DNA of 64,000 nucleotides, taken from contig JAFKAK010000421.1 of the NCBI GenBank assembly GCA_019914995.1, forward strand, positions 1-64,000, given 5' to 3'. This stretch comes from Acanthochlamys bracteata. Its lineage: Eukaryota > Streptophyta > Magnoliopsida > Pandanales > Velloziaceae. Under the pieces are notes generated by a model. The model had not been told where the DNA came from. It did no database searches and worked only from the letters and a program-made list of their open reading frames with translations. Of the stretch, positions 22,187 to 34,191 are shown one piece after another. Numbering within the stretch: the first letter of the stretch is position 1; the number at the start of each line of letters is the position of its first letter. Position numbers and translations under genes: made by a program.

Positions 22187-25100
22187 ATGTCCGGCCCTTT
22201 AAAACCCCACTGGCCCGCCTCCCTAAGACAGTGCCGCTTCATCACCCAACACGCACGAGAAGAAGCACAAGGACCATTCCCGTATTCGGCGCCGCAACCG
22301 ACTGATCACCTCTTGCCTCGAATGTCGCCGCCGCAAACTAAAGTGCGACAAACAGCAGCCATGCACAATTGCACCTGTTTTTCGCGACCATGCGTCTTCA
22401 TCGCGCCATCGTTAGATTCAGAGGCTCAGGCGAAGCTTGCCGAAGTCAAAGAGTAGATGGGCACGCTGGAGAGAACGCTTGAGGACGATGTGGCGCGTCG
22501 GAAAACTCCATACCACTCTTCGAGGCTCCCAGACTTCCGGGTCGGGGACCCAGGTCATAGCAATGAAGAAGACGAGGAAGATACGAAGGACCTAGAGTTC
22601 ATCGACATCGCTACAGAGCATGCGACCTACTATGAAGACGAGGGCAACGAAGATGTTGTTGATCTTGGTATTGCCATGGGGAAGCTGCGGATCACGGGGA
22701 GAGTGGGCGGTTTAGTGCGTCCCAGGCTGTCAGAAGAACTGAATCAAGCTCTCTCAAGCTTGTCCCGGACGTCGACCAATCGCTCAACCTTACGCAATTC
22801 AATCCCCCCAGCTCCTGGATGTCTCCCTCTAGTGACTTTTTGGCACCCTCCTCAGTTTCTACTTTGCTCCTGGTATCGAGAAAACGACCATGATGACATA
22901 CCTCCCGAAAAAGTTCTCGTCGACAAGCTGCTTACATTATTATGGGAAGCCGTGCATCCTATCGTTCGCACTCTTCACCGTCCGTCCTTCGAACGCAAGT
23001 ACGATACTTTCTGGAGCAACATCGCCTCAGGAGTCGAGCCACCGAGGCCGTTCCAAGCAGTCGTCTTCGGTATACTTCTCCAATCCGTTGTATCTATGCC
23101 TGCAGACAGGCCTTTAGCAGAATTTGGTGCTGAGAAGCAAGGAATGTTCGACAGCTTCAGACTGGGTTCAGAGTCTACGTTGTCTAGAGCCAACTTCTTT
23201 GCGTACTACCAAGCTTGAGACGCTACAAGCCACCGTGATATACTTGGTGAGTACTCTGCTCACAGGATACGTCTCCACCTGCATTTCTTTTGCCACCAAG
23301 TGAAACGAGCTTGATTCTCAGAGTGCTGAGTAATGTCTGACTTGGTCCATAGCTGGCACTCTGTCGAGCGGAAGTTCGCGGGCCCACTCTGCCCTCTGGG
23401 GAGCAGTCATTCGTCTCGCAGAATGTATGGGTCTCCCACCGCGATCCCTCCACATACTCCTCCAATCCGGTCGAGATCCAGGTCCGTCGTCTGATCTGGT
23501 ATCAGATCTGCTTCCTGGATCTGCGAACCTGTGAAGCGTCCGGTCCACGCCCACAAATCCGCCGCGACGAATACGACACCCGTTCCCCCTCAATATCGAT
23601 GACGATGAGCTCGAGCTTGCAGCGCAGCGTGGAGACAATATCACGCAAGATAGCAAGAACTCTACGCAAATGACGATCACCCGCATGCGAGCAGAGTGCT
23701 TCGAGTTGTATCGCATAATATGGACGGAACGACCAAAGTTGCAGAGAAAGCCAGAACCAGGCGAGAAGAATACAACGCTCATAGGCCTCCTGGGCCGCAT
23801 ACAGTCTTTCAGGGCAGCTATGGAAAAGGCGTATCTTCCAATGATTAATAGGGACAATCCGTTGCATGCGGTCGCCATGGGCATGTATGGCATAATGAGC
23901 TCGCGGTTATATCTTGCTACATTACATCCGTTCGCCTCGAGCGACAAGCGGAAGATGCCAGAACGACTGCGATAGTTTATGATCTTGTCGTATCATGGTG
24001 ATCGAACACAGCATGAATATTGATCAGCAGCCTGCGCTGTCGCAATGGTCATGGTACGTTGGCGCTGTGTCTGAAATGCACCAGTACCACGCCGCAATGC
24101 TTACACCTTCGATTGTCCGCCGCTCAGCGAACTGGGAAATGTACGTGACGCGAGTCGACCCCGCGCTCTCAGCACGCATGTGGCGTTGTCAAAATTGATT
24201 ACACCTTCGAGCTCAAAATCGCCCTCAGAGCTTAACCCAGCAGCGAGAACGAGAAGATCCGCTTTCTGCTCAGCGAACTGGTAGAGAACAGGCAAAGATC
24301 CGTACGCACCATGCCGCATCCTATATGGATTTGGTCGACGAAACTTTAGGCGAAGCGCAAGCGCGCTGTTGCCCAGTGATATGCCTCACGCAGGCCCCAC
24401 GAGACCGAAAGACCGGTCCTCGCCATGGCCCGAAGGGCGTAACACCAATGGATATACTGGAGCGCAAATATTTCCAGTCTGATGAGCTATATGCAAGACA
24501 ACGCGAGGAACGCGGCTCCACGCGACCGAAATCGCGGATTGCCTGGCGAGGATGGCGCATTTTGAGGAGGCACAGGTGGCTATGGCCCTTCCAACAATAA
24601 CATCCCAAGGATACAGCCAATACTTTTTATCCATATTGCCTAAGCCCTAGATCATTCACAAGACTTTTGGCGTAGTCATTAGTCAACCGAGGGGCACGCC
24701 CGAAATCGTGGTAAAGGACCCTTCCAACAATAACATCCCATACAGCCAATACTGTCAACACAAAGCAGTCCCACAAGTAGACTGGGGCACCATCGACATG
24801 AGCGCACAACTCTCTCAACTACCACCGTGACTGATCCTGAACCATACAGCTTCGGTGGTTTCGCAAAACTTCGAACCCAACGCTTTCGCAATCATCTATG
24901 CCGCCGCTATACTCAACCTCTAGTACTGATATACCCAACGAGTCAGCATCCGCACAGACATCGGCTCCAGCAGGCACGACGGGATGAAAACGAGTCCCAC
25001 GGACGCACTGATCAATGATATTGACTGGGTGAGTACTCTGCCCTCGATATCGCACTTACCCGCCCGTTGACGGCGGTCACTGGTCTTCCCAGCATTGAGC

Positions 25101-25251
25101 TAACGCTTTGATGTAGAATGAGTGGGACAAGCTCTTTGGAAGCGCACATATGGGTCCTGTGAATTTTGTTATACACCCGTTTACGTTTCCTGCGTTTGAG
25201 CCGAATGAGTTCCAGTGGGCTGGTCACCATGGTGCGCCAGGGCCAAATTGA
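22187..25251 (+). CDS. Zn2Cys6 transcription factor with fungal-specific middle domain
   Basis: A nuclear DNA-binding regulator. A basic region precedes the binuclear zinc cluster SCLECRRRKLKCDKQQPC plus NCTCFSRPC, giving C-x2-C-x6-C-x5-C-x2-C-x6-C (about 22310-22395). A short coiled-coil (AQAKLAEVKE, MGTLERTLED) and an acidic linker follow. The fungal_trans/MHR domain runs 22840-24200: LWEAVHPIVRTLHRPSFERK, PFQAVVFGILLQSVVSMPAD, NPVEIQVRRLIWYQICFLDL, MRAECFELYRIIW and QPALSQWSWYVGAVSEMHQY. The C-terminal tail ends WAGHHGAPGPN at 25251 after an intron (about 25029-25115). ATG 22187 fits about 40 residues before the cluster. The tail has an odd local duplication (24586-24753). Target genes are unknown. 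Confidence 0.82.
24586..24753. repeat. Degenerate tandem duplication in the regulator's 3' coding part
   Basis: A block of 39 bases beginning CCCTTCCAACAATAACATCC at 24586-24624 recurs at 24719-24753, nearly identical except for four missing bases. A GAAATCG-type motif also precedes each copy. The 94 bases between have no equivalent in the reading of this protein and break it. Confidence 0.75.
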
Positions 25252-26079
25252 ACAGGTGCATTTGGCTATCTCTTCAGCTTGAAACGAACTGAATGGTAGA
25301 TGATTGACGTTTGTAATGGCGAGTTTCCGAGCTAGTGGGGTTGGGTGTTGTGACTTGTAAGGGAATCTGCATCGCGATTTAGCCAGTGCTGTTTCCAACA
25401 CCACGTTGAGGTCATTGTCTTGAATTGATGCCTTGCTGCCTGATGGAGAATTACCATATTGGGCAGAGCTAGGTGTCGATCTTTTCCACCTGAGCACACC
25501 AGAAGTGTCCATCACCAACATCACACCGACCAGAATCTCGGGATCGTAAATATCCGCAACATTAACATCGCTACCATTTCTGAGACACTACCTGATATGA
25601 GCGTGAGCGTGAGTGTCGACTCACTCCTATGCAAGCGCCCCACCCTCGGCATGAACGCTAGTCCCCTTCTCTACCAGGCTTCAGCATGTTAAGGATTATT
25701 TAGAAGTCTGTTCGAGCATATACCCAATATTGACAATGATACCAACTCCTCTTCCGACCTAGATGGACTCAACCAGCAGCAATCAACTGCACCCCAAAGT
25801 GCTATCGTCTTCGCCGAGCTATGATTCCTTTTCTTCCTTTATAGACAAGGCCCGCAATACAGAAGCTTCTAGTACAGAATATCATTATGTGTAATAAATT
25901 GATACTGGATGGATAGGTCTAAGTATTATCTGTAGTTGGCTGTATGCTTGTGATGAGTCTCACAGGGCACACTGCAACCCTGGAGTTACAGCAAACACTA
26001 GCTGGCGAGGTCCTGTATGGCTTATTGATGTATACCAAAAGATGTATCGTATCCATTAATTCTCCAACCAAATACTTTC
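25252..26079. other. Intergenic with unassigned open frames
   Basis: Two plus-strand stretches look coding: 25459-25692 (with NIRNINIATISETLPDMSV) and 25702-25822 (LFEHIPNIDNDTNSSSDL). They may be an N-terminal extension of the following HET gene or a separate small gene. No family is recognised. Confidence 0.35.
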
Positions 26080-27741
26080 CCTGAGCTAGGTGTGGGGTAG
26101 AGGGACAGATCCTCGTGCTTAGCCTTGAACAAGGCTAACCTGCATGAGTTGCAAGTCCCAGGTGCTCTGCGGTCCAGCCACTCCAGAATACCGAAACTAC
26201 TCGACGATGTCATCTCCTCGTAGCAAGACTTGGAATTCGATATCTCTGGATTGATCGCCTGTGGACTGTGGCAAGATGGTGGACTTGAGAAAAGCGCAGA
26301 GATCAACAGAATGGATACTATCTACGCTGGAGCATATGCTGCCATTATTGCTGCTCCGGACGATTTGAGACATCTTCCTCATCACAAGCCCAATAAATTA
26401 CGAAACACTACAAAGGCTGCACCGCACAGAGGCTAAATAACGCGTTAGAGGCGACAATACACATGTGATTCTATAGGCATGGAGGTGTGTTACACAACTG
26501 AAGCTGTTAAAACGAACCGAGAGATCCTCGAAACTCTTTCCGCCAAGCTGATGCAAAGCACATGGTACAGCCGCGGTTGGACCTTTCAGAAGCAGCTGTT
26601 CTCCAAGAGACATATAGTTTTCCACGATGATACGATCAATGGGGAATGCCACTGTTGTGCTTTCCACGAAGTGCAAGGGCCGATCACCCGAAAGTACCTC
26701 ACAATGCGGACGAGATTCCGCAATGCTTGACAATATTTCCAATCTCAACGTCCCGACCTGGCCAGACATATATCGAGACGCCCGCCTTGTGAACCTCTTC
26801 GATTCCCGAAACTGTCTTACCCTGGTGACGCCTAGACACTTTCGCTGGTGTGCTCTCGCTTCTTAGCAGGACCTACAAACGTGTCTCCATTTCTGGGATC
26901 CCTGGACTATTCTTCGACGCAACGCCTGCTATTTTAACGCTAGAAATGCCAAACAATCTTCCAAAGCTGGTCTTGAGTTGTCTAGCATGGAAACCTTCAT
27001 TCAGAGAGCTGGCGATCTGCCTATGCCTATCTATCTGACAATCCAGGCTTGATTGATTCCATAGGACCGCTTCTGAACCTATCAGCTAGACCAAATTCCT
27101 GACTAGACAGTGGTACAACCTAGTCGAACAAAATGAAAAACACACAATCATAAGTTTCGCGCCCTTGGATAAGCAGAATTACGAAAACGACGACAGTGGA
27201 AACGGACTGACTGCGAAGGTACGGGCAAGTCATACTGGAAAATCCATGGCCACGACACCCAGACCTTTATCCGATCTCTACGCGACCCTGACACTGCTCA
27301 CAAACCACCAACTACAGTCCAACGCGTTACCACCATCACCTGCCATGCTCATCTCAAAGCCGACCTGTTCTTCACCAAACCGTATGGCCAGCTTCTGTCT
27401 AGTGTGGAATTGTATCTACCTTGCCACCGTCTTCGTTGAACGCAATCGGTTTTTTAGATTTCCATTCGATTCTAGCGAGCACTCACCTATGCTACAATGT
27501 GCTACGTACGAGGTGATCGAGCTTTCTAGAGACGAATTTCAGACTCGCGAGACAGAAGAAGTGGCCTTCGATGAATATGACCAAGTAGATTGGACCAAGC
27601 TTGAAGATACCTATGAGTTTCGAATGTCATATGGCGATCTCGTGGAAGGATGGAATTGCGTATAGAGAGGTGGTTGGCAGAGTGGAGTGGAAGACATGGC
27701 GCACACTGGAGAAAGAGGAGGTGGATGTGGTGCTTGGGTGA
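26080..27741 (+). CDS. HET-domain protein (heterokaryon incompatibility type)
   Basis: HET domains are TIR-like domains in fungal proteins that trigger cell death on non-self recognition. All three conserved blocks can be read. A degraded YVWG-type block lies near 26088. The block LGIRYLWIDRL lies at 26230-26265, followed by EINRMDTIYAGAYAAIIAAP. The third is STWYSRGWTFQKQLFSKRHI with IVFHDDT. Downstream, LSRTYKRVSISGIPGLFFDA matches the helical region behind many HET domains. The end reads YREVVGRVEWKTWRTLEKEE, stop at 27739. At least five frame breaks are present. The true start is not clear. It may be a real pseudogene, but equal damage in housekeeping genes argues against concluding that. 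Confidence 0.78.
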
Positions 27742-28734
27742 AATCTTCCATTGACCTCTTCTGAACTAGGCAACACCCAAAAGGTTATGACAGCCGTTGC
27801 TGATTGGCTAGGCCCAGTGCTGAGCTGCCAAGAACGCGATTTAAGGAGAGACGAATGCCATCCCAAAGGCACTGCATGTTGTATATTGACGAAGACCAAC
27901 ATGATCCCGCGGGAGCATAGTCGCTTACCACGACACACATACGTGCATTGTCGGCATGCGAAAATCGATCGCGAGTACCACATGAGAAGTACCACACGAT
28001 GGAGGACTGAGCCCACCAATCGTTGGCTTTCGACTTGAAACAAACTTTTGTATTCGGTGGCGTACTAAACCAGCTCATGACTGACTGTGCATCGAGCCGT
28101 TGGTCACAAGATCAATAGTGTATTACCAACGCGGCCCGTCTCGAATACACGATGCAGCCTCTGCCGCTGCCCAAACTGGTACCCTTCATAAATACCAATG
28201 CCCAGAGCTGTGATAGCATTATAATAATCCCCGATAATCTGTTTTACAGTCATTGAAGATGCCTGACCTCACTCGCTTTGGGAACCGTGATCGGGACCCG
28301 GTCGTCCGGCAAATTAGATGAAACATTAATAACAATATCACTACAACTGCTACCACTCGAAATTGCAGCCCAATTAATATTGCCGCTGGAGTATAGATCC
28401 TGGCACTTACTGCTCGAAATAAGCATAACAGGGGTATGGATGGCGACACTGCGTAGAGTAGAATGGATAGCAGGCGGATCGCATGCCCAGCGACGCCCAG
28501 GACCAGATGACTGCTGCGGGTTTATTGATGTGGAGTTCCTGCACGAATACTACGCAGCAAATAAAGTATGAGATCGTCATCGTATCTATGCTAAGAGTGG
28601 TCCGGAACCCGGGCAACTGGTGTCGAAGATGGGGTATAGGCGTCGTCGCGTGGACCATTACTGAGATATCCACAACATTGTCGAACAGTCTATCGTTACA
28701 TCGTCGAAAACCTGCACGGTCCGCTCTTTTCGCC
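27742..28734. other. Intergenic upstream of the LPMO gene
   Basis: About 1 kb with only weak open frames on both strands (for example 27751-28038 and 28278-28571), which match nothing. The last part should hold the LPMO promoter. Confidence 0.4.
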
Positions 28735-29700
28735 ATGAAGTACTTCGCTGCCGCTGTGCTTGCTCTCCTTCCAGCGCCCCACCTCCGCTCACTGCGTCGC
28801 TCAGCGCGTTCGCGTCAATGGTGCTGTCAGTCATGTCTCAGGTCTTTAAGACTCGTGTCCAAGCTACTTACACTCATCAGGACTAAGGCCAGTTAGTCGG
28901 CATCCGCACGCCCAACTCGAACAACCCCATCCTAAACGTCAGCTGACGGCAATTTTGCCGCAACAGCGGCTTCCATAGTCCAGTCTCATCTACTGTGATT
29001 AACGTCAAGGCTGGCGACAAAATCGAACGCAATGGGGTCATGTTATTGGAGGCGCACAGACTGCTGGCGACAAGGATAACCTGATCGCAGCTTCGCACCA
29101 AGGGTAGGCTTATGCTCTCACGATCACCGCCGCAAATGTTAACAGCGCGCAGGTCCCACGATCTTCTACCTGTACGCTTCATCCTTTCGCACGCAGACAC
29201 CACTGCAGCACAGCTAACAGATTCTCAGCAAAGGTCGACAATGCAACCAACTGCCTCCGGTCAAGGTCTCAAATGGTTCAAGATCGGAGAAGACGGTCTC
29301 GACGGCTCCGAAAATGGGGCGTTGACAGGATGATCGCCAACGGTGGATGGGTCGACTTCCAGATTCCGTCGCGTGTCGCCCTGGACAATACCTTCTCCGC
29401 ACTGAGATCATTGCTTTGCACTCGGCGAGCAAGCAGGGTCAGCGCAGTTCTACATTGTATGCTCAACTCCACGTCGAACGGATACTGTTCGAAGAGTGTC
29501 TGCTAACAGGTATCAAAGGTTGCGCCCAGATTAACGTCACGCGGCTCCGGAACGAGCACAGGTAGCCAGACAGTAAGTTTCCAGGAGCCTACTCAGCCAA
29601 TGACCCTGGTATTCTCATCAGCATCTACAACCAGCAAGGCCAGCCTGTCGGAAACGGGCCAGCCCTACAAGATCCCTGACCGGCGAAGCTCAATTGCTAG
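28735..29700 (+). CDS. AA9 lytic polysaccharide monooxygenase (secreted)
   Basis: A copper enzyme that oxidatively cuts cellulose or hemicellulose. The start MKYFAAAVLALLPA is a signal peptide whose cleavage would expose the N-terminal His (SAHCVAQRVRVNGA) of the copper-binding histidine brace. The second brace His is in SHQGPTIFYL, split by an intron at about 29104-29150. The axial Tyr lies in the QFYIxCAQINV motif near the C-terminus, also split by an intron. GLKWFKIGEDGLDG, NGGWVDFQIPSCVAPGQYLL-like and LRTEIIALHSASKQGQ are family landmarks. About 230 residues, ending KLNC; no carbohydrate-binding module or GPI signal. Introns also at 28826-28880 and about 29172-29226. Several frame breaks. 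Confidence 0.88.
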
Positions 29701-29705
29701 ATCGA

Positions 29706-30159
29706 TCAGTAGTATTCAGTTGAAGAGCACGAATAAGGGCCGACTATCTTTATATCTTTCCTGTGCTTTATATATTGATACGATGCCTCTTGGGTAGCAA
29801 TTGAAAACGCTGGAGCAATGTCATCTTCCGAGTAGCATGATTGGTTTTTGTGCAGTGCCATTTCGTGAACGAATAAAATATCTTTTTCGGCAGGCTGCTC
29901 CCATTTTAATGGTTCCTTCTTCACGAAAGAGACCACGAAGAATTTTCTTTGTCAAATGAGAAATAGCATATAGGTCAGCTTTGAGACTTATTTGTAGAAG
30001 ACTGATAAATCTGATGCGAGGTATGGAAGCGGTGATTCCAAACACCTCATGGGTCTGCTCTGTGATGTTTTCGTCCTCAATAAGTTTGTCTAATCTCTCT
30101 ATTGGAAATGAATCTACTGGAGTTAGTGCATTTTCCTTCGGAATGAAGGAGCAGCCCAT
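29706..30159 (-). CDS. Hypothetical protein, convergent with the LPMO gene
   Basis: Two overlapping minus-strand frames join near 29930: the first begins MGCSFIPKENALTPVDSFPI and contains SLLQISLKADLYAISHLTKK; the second continues SFVKKEPLKWEQPAEKDILF and ends CSSTEYY. Together about 150 residues, hydrophilic, with no signal peptide. I do not recognise the family. The region is more AT-rich than its neighbours. Confidence 0.4.
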
Positions 30160-30839
30160 TTCCCCACAACTTGGGTCGGCAAGTTTGTAGCTTCATCCGT
30201 AGTACGCAATGCCCATATCTATGGTGACTTTTAGCAAGCGTTCATGTGAAAAAGAGCCGCAATGTTTGCGGTAACGTACTGATCTTAGATGGTTCAACAC
30301 CATCAAACCACAGCGGTGTTAATCGCTTTGTGGATCTCGGTCATGTCGGTTTGCGTTCGTACACACCCTGAAGTCCAAGGCGATTAGCGATCATATGCGA
30401 GCAAAATTTGGATATACGTACGAGCCCAACGTCTTTTTATCAGTATCCCATGGTCCATGGAGGTCGTTTCTGAAAATTCCAGAAAGAAGTGATAAGAAAA
30501 AGTTACTAAAAGGAATAAAAAATATTGTTACAACACGGGTAGTGCGCAAATGTAGACTTCACACTAAAGGGTAACAAATGGATTGTTGATAGACGAATCG
30601 CTGCCGGACTAGCTCCGTCAGCTGTGATGCCTATATAACCCCAGGTCACCTGTTCACATCAGCTGGGTATCATGTACCCGGAAAGTGACAAGCATACTGT
30701 AAGAGTGCGGGGCGACTCCGCGCCAACAGGCCAAAGTACATTGAATATCAGCGAACATGCTGATCATTCAGGCCCGCACCTAATATATAGGCGATGTTGC
30801 AAGGTTCCTCCCCATATATACTATATAGAGTACCTTCTA
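30160..30839. other. Intergenic, no gene seen
   Basis: About 680 bases. A TATA-like CTATATAACC lies at about 30631 and a small open frame at 30672-30857, but no supported product. Confidence 0.4.
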
Positions 30840-31250
30840 CATAGGTATTTCTATTAGCCAGCTTTAACGAATGAAAATATATTATCTTTTGTAGAAACTT
30901 TTTTAAACATAAAAAAGATAACCTATGTCTAAAAATAAAATTGTAAAAGAGAAGTACTATATTTCACAAAACGTTCTTTACAGTATTTTTCCCCTACTAA
31001 AATATTCTTATTCCTTTAAATAATCTCTTTTTCTCAATTTTTCTAGAATTGAATGAAATCTATTATTTAGTTAGAATTTTAATATGATAAAGTTTTTTTA
31101 ATCCAACCTCTAGAAATATTCAAATCTTAGCTTTTAAAAGTATTGAATACTTATCGAGTTATACTACTTTTAAAGGCCTTTGTCTGCTTTAATCTTCTAG
31201 CAAAACCTGGGACATTTGCCGTCCCGGACATTTGGGGAGATAAGCCTCGG
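30840..31250. other. AT-rich island, probably mutated repeat DNA
   Basis: From about 30840 to 31195 the sequence is strikingly AT-rich (roughly three quarters A/T by eye) with stop codons in every frame. It ends abruptly in a GC-containing block at 31201-31240 with two copies of GGACATTTG and a GGGAC/GTCCC inverted pair, which could be a transposon end. Such islands in ascomycetes usually come from repeat-induced point mutation of transposons. No matching left end was found. Confidence 0.55.
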
Positions 31251-31389
31251 TACCTAAGTAGTGGATATGAATAAATCTATCTAAACGTGTCACTGGCGTT
31301 GGTTAGAATGGCGCGGATGTGGATGAGTTTAAAACGATCACCGTAGTCCCCATGGAGGTGAGACTCGTCTGTACGCTCCTTCATATCAA

Positions 31390-31908
31390 TCATCCACATG
31401 TCATAGGAGTTCGAGCGCGGAGCTCGCCTTTATCGGCCACCCACCGGTGCGTCAGAAGCAGCCTTCGAGGTTCCCACGATATCTCAGCAAGACGAATATG
31501 AAGGCGACGCTGTGAATCACCTGACCCAGTGCTCGTCCGTGGAAAATATGGTGCATTGTCACCGTTGAGACATAGTCGAACAGCTTTCATCTATTTCATC
31601 GCCTAAGAAGGAGAGATTCTCCGTGCCAAGGCACTTTTGTGAACGTCAGCCCGGGAGGAAATCCGATGACACTTACAGGATCTTTCTTGTCGGCATCATC
31701 ACAACCTGAACGCGTTTGGGGTCGAAACTGTGGGCCGAGGTGAAGATGATTCGGTTGCCGAAGGGCACTTCCAACCAGTTCTCCTATGTTTTCTCAGAAC
31801 ATTTTCCGATTTGCAAAAATCGTTTGCACGGGAACGAACAATCAGGAAGGTGAGAAGATGTGGATTTTGGTAGGTACGAATACGCCGGTACGACGGCAGT
31901 TCATTCAA
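31390..31908 (-). CDS. Hypothetical protein fragment
   Basis: Minus-strand readings look coding in three frames: FGNRIIFTSAHSFDPKRVQV-like from about 31800, then SVIGFPPGLTFTKVPWHGES, then LHIRLAEISWEPRRLLLTHR. They could be one short gene with frame breaks. No family is recognised and neither start nor stop is secure. Confidence 0.3.
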
Positions 31909-32551
31909 GATTTACGGTGGACCACACTCCTAAAGCAGGGTAATACTAGCAGTATGACAACTCAGAAAAACTTGGAAACTGCACTGCTCGGGTTTGGACA
32001 TCAATGCGCGTGATAGGTGAAAATGTGAACTTGAATGCAACGTTAACCAAACACGCCCACACGCAATGCCTTCTTTTGTCACACCTTTGGGCTTGTCGGC
32101 TCTCTTCTGGCTGTTTACTTCCGCCAACGTCGCAGTTGAGACTTGAAGCAAATATATGTCCGCCACCCTGGCTGTGATCAATTACTACATTTGTTTGTTG
32201 CGGATTACTAAATCCCATTGAACGAATATGAGCTCAACCTGACACTAGATACCGAATGCGACAATGTGAACCCTATATTGATGCAATTGCGGGCAATGTA
32301 AAAGCTTTCATGGTGTATTGACCTCATTAACCTAACATGCCTTAAATATCCAGAATCGATTGTTCCACTGGCGCTTGTGGTCGTAAATACTTGAAAATGC
32401 CACCTGCATCGCACTGACAAGAAAAATGCAACTCGGAAAACATGGCAATGTCACGAAGTCGGTTCATAACACGAAGATTGCGAAACCGATCTGTTAAGGG
32501 AGGGCGATTGAGGTAGAATCACCCAGCATATACTCCCTTGATGGGAAATAC
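31909..32551. other. Intergenic, no gene seen
   Basis: Short conflicting open frames on both strands only. It should contain the promoter of the chitin-binding gene. Confidence 0.4.
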
Positions 32552-33741
32552 ATGAGACGGGTGACAAGATGCGCGGGCAAATGGGGTGATCGCGTACTAT
32601 GGCTGGTGCGGCAGTGGGTCAGATTACTGTTCACCATCAAACCGCTATTCCGGAGCATGCAATGCTCCGAGTGTCAGATGTGGAATGTGTCTTCTTCTGT
32701 ACACCAACTTCGGGCAGAATGCCAGGAGTCGGAGGAATTAAAGATATATTTGGGACTACGCCTGATAGCAGTTGCGGGTGGAAATGATGGTATATTTGCG
32801 GTGCCGTCTACGGCAATTGCTGTGGCAAAGATCAAAAATGCGTCTCAACTCTATCAGAGGTAGTAATGGCTGGTAAGTCTCAGCATTCGACTCCCGGAAA
32901 CAAGTGCTCCATACTAACGTACCTGCTCAGTCAAATTGGTCGGGGACCTGCGAGCAGCCACGCAGCACCACCTAGGCCTGTTCAACCATCCGCGACCTCG
33001 AACATCTCCCAGACGGTCTCTGTGAAGTTGCTTACGGTTACACTTGGAGGATCTTCCCACGGTGACTGCTGCAGTGCTTCGGGCCAAGTTGTGGCTCCAC
33101 ATCTGACTCCTGCGCTGGGGCATGTAGAAGCACCTCCGCTACACAAGAACATGGCATGAGGATATGTGCGCTACCTATTATTCTCAGTCAGCCTGGCTAC
33201 GGAGCCCGCCAGTCGCCGGATGTGTCCTGAGACGGAACTTGTGGAGGCTCGAATGATTCAAGTGTCTGGGCTCGGGCTTTTATGACCGCTGCTCTAGCGT
33301 AGGCTATGTGCGGATCTTCGATCGGTTTTCTTTTGAAGCAGGATGCCAGATGGCCTTCGGAAAATGTACTGCTGCGAGTGCGTGCCATACTGGTTTGGGA
33401 CCCGATCGCTGGAAGCACGTATACCCATCGGCGTGATTGCTCTTCTGCTCGCCAACCTTCCCGTTAGATTATGTAGAGAAGACTGCAACCTGAGCCATTT
33501 CAAAGGCTATTGTTGACGGGACCGTATGGCTCTGCCACAGAGACTCACGGGCACTGGCGGGGCATTCGACGGAGAGTGCTGTCGGCAGCTGACTGGTGGT
33601 TCCTACTGCCATTATTGCAACTCGAGATGTTGGTTGAGCTTTGGAATGGCAGAAAATCGTGCCAACATTTCCGCAGTCAACGGAGATACGGAAAATGCAA
33701 CTAGTTGTGGTGCTTCTGGGTGCAGATGGGGCTTAGTATAG
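32552..33741 (+). CDS. Multi-module hevein-like (chitin-binding type 1) protein
   Basis: About five hevein-like modules (ChtBD1, eight-Cys chitin-binding fold) can be read, each partly frame-broken. (1) 32565-32665: CAGKWGD, YGWCGSGSDYCSP, SGACNAP. (2) 32755-32840: TPDSSCGW, YICGAVYGNCCGKDQKC. (3) 33009-33140: PDGLCEVAYGYTW, SSHGDCCSASG, CGSTSDSCAGACRS. (4) 33243-33370: KCLGSGFYDRCSSVGY, CGSS, AGCQMAFGKCTAAS. (5) 33510-33650: GGAFDGECCRQLTG, YCNSRCWLSFG. An intron at 32873-32931 (GTAAGT, ATACTAACG, CTCAG) separates modules 2 and 3. No catalytic domain is visible. A signal peptide was not found, so the start is unresolved. Likely a secreted chitin-binding lectin or effector-like protein. Confidence 0.65.
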
Positions 33742-34191
33742 AGCGCAATGAGAAAGACGTGTCGCGCTAGTTGAACCAAGCTCGTAGACGAACCAAAAAT
33801 CGAGTAGTGATGTGGGCGCAGCTACATGATGCATGTGGTTACGTGAAGATACATGCCTCTTTGACGCTACGACATAGCTGGAGGCTATGATTTCATTACT
33901 TTAAGCAAACTTAAGGCAGCTTCTCGCGTCTCACAATGCGTGTAATCCGGCCGAAGGCAAGTAAAATATCAACCGCACATTAGGCATTGCACAGGCTCTA
34001 ACATAATCGGTATTGGCTTATTAATTTTACCTGATCGCTAAAACGCACAAGAAAAATAGCATAGCGAGCTACAGCCACAGAGTCAAGAACCTGTACTTCT
34101 GATTCTGATCAATACCTGCCCTGAGGCAAAACAGGGTGCCTAAAACCTTCGGTGAGGTGCCGTACACAGCCGCCACAGCATCGAGCGCGCC
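33742..34191. other. Intergenic, no gene seen
   Basis: About 450 bases with AT-rich parts (33890-34060). Presumably 3' flanks of the two converging genes. Confidence 0.4.

Noticed and set aside
29706-31250. Idea of a toxin-antitoxin or NLR-type module next to HET genes
   Set aside because: No domain supports it; the ORF at 29706-30159 is simply unknown.
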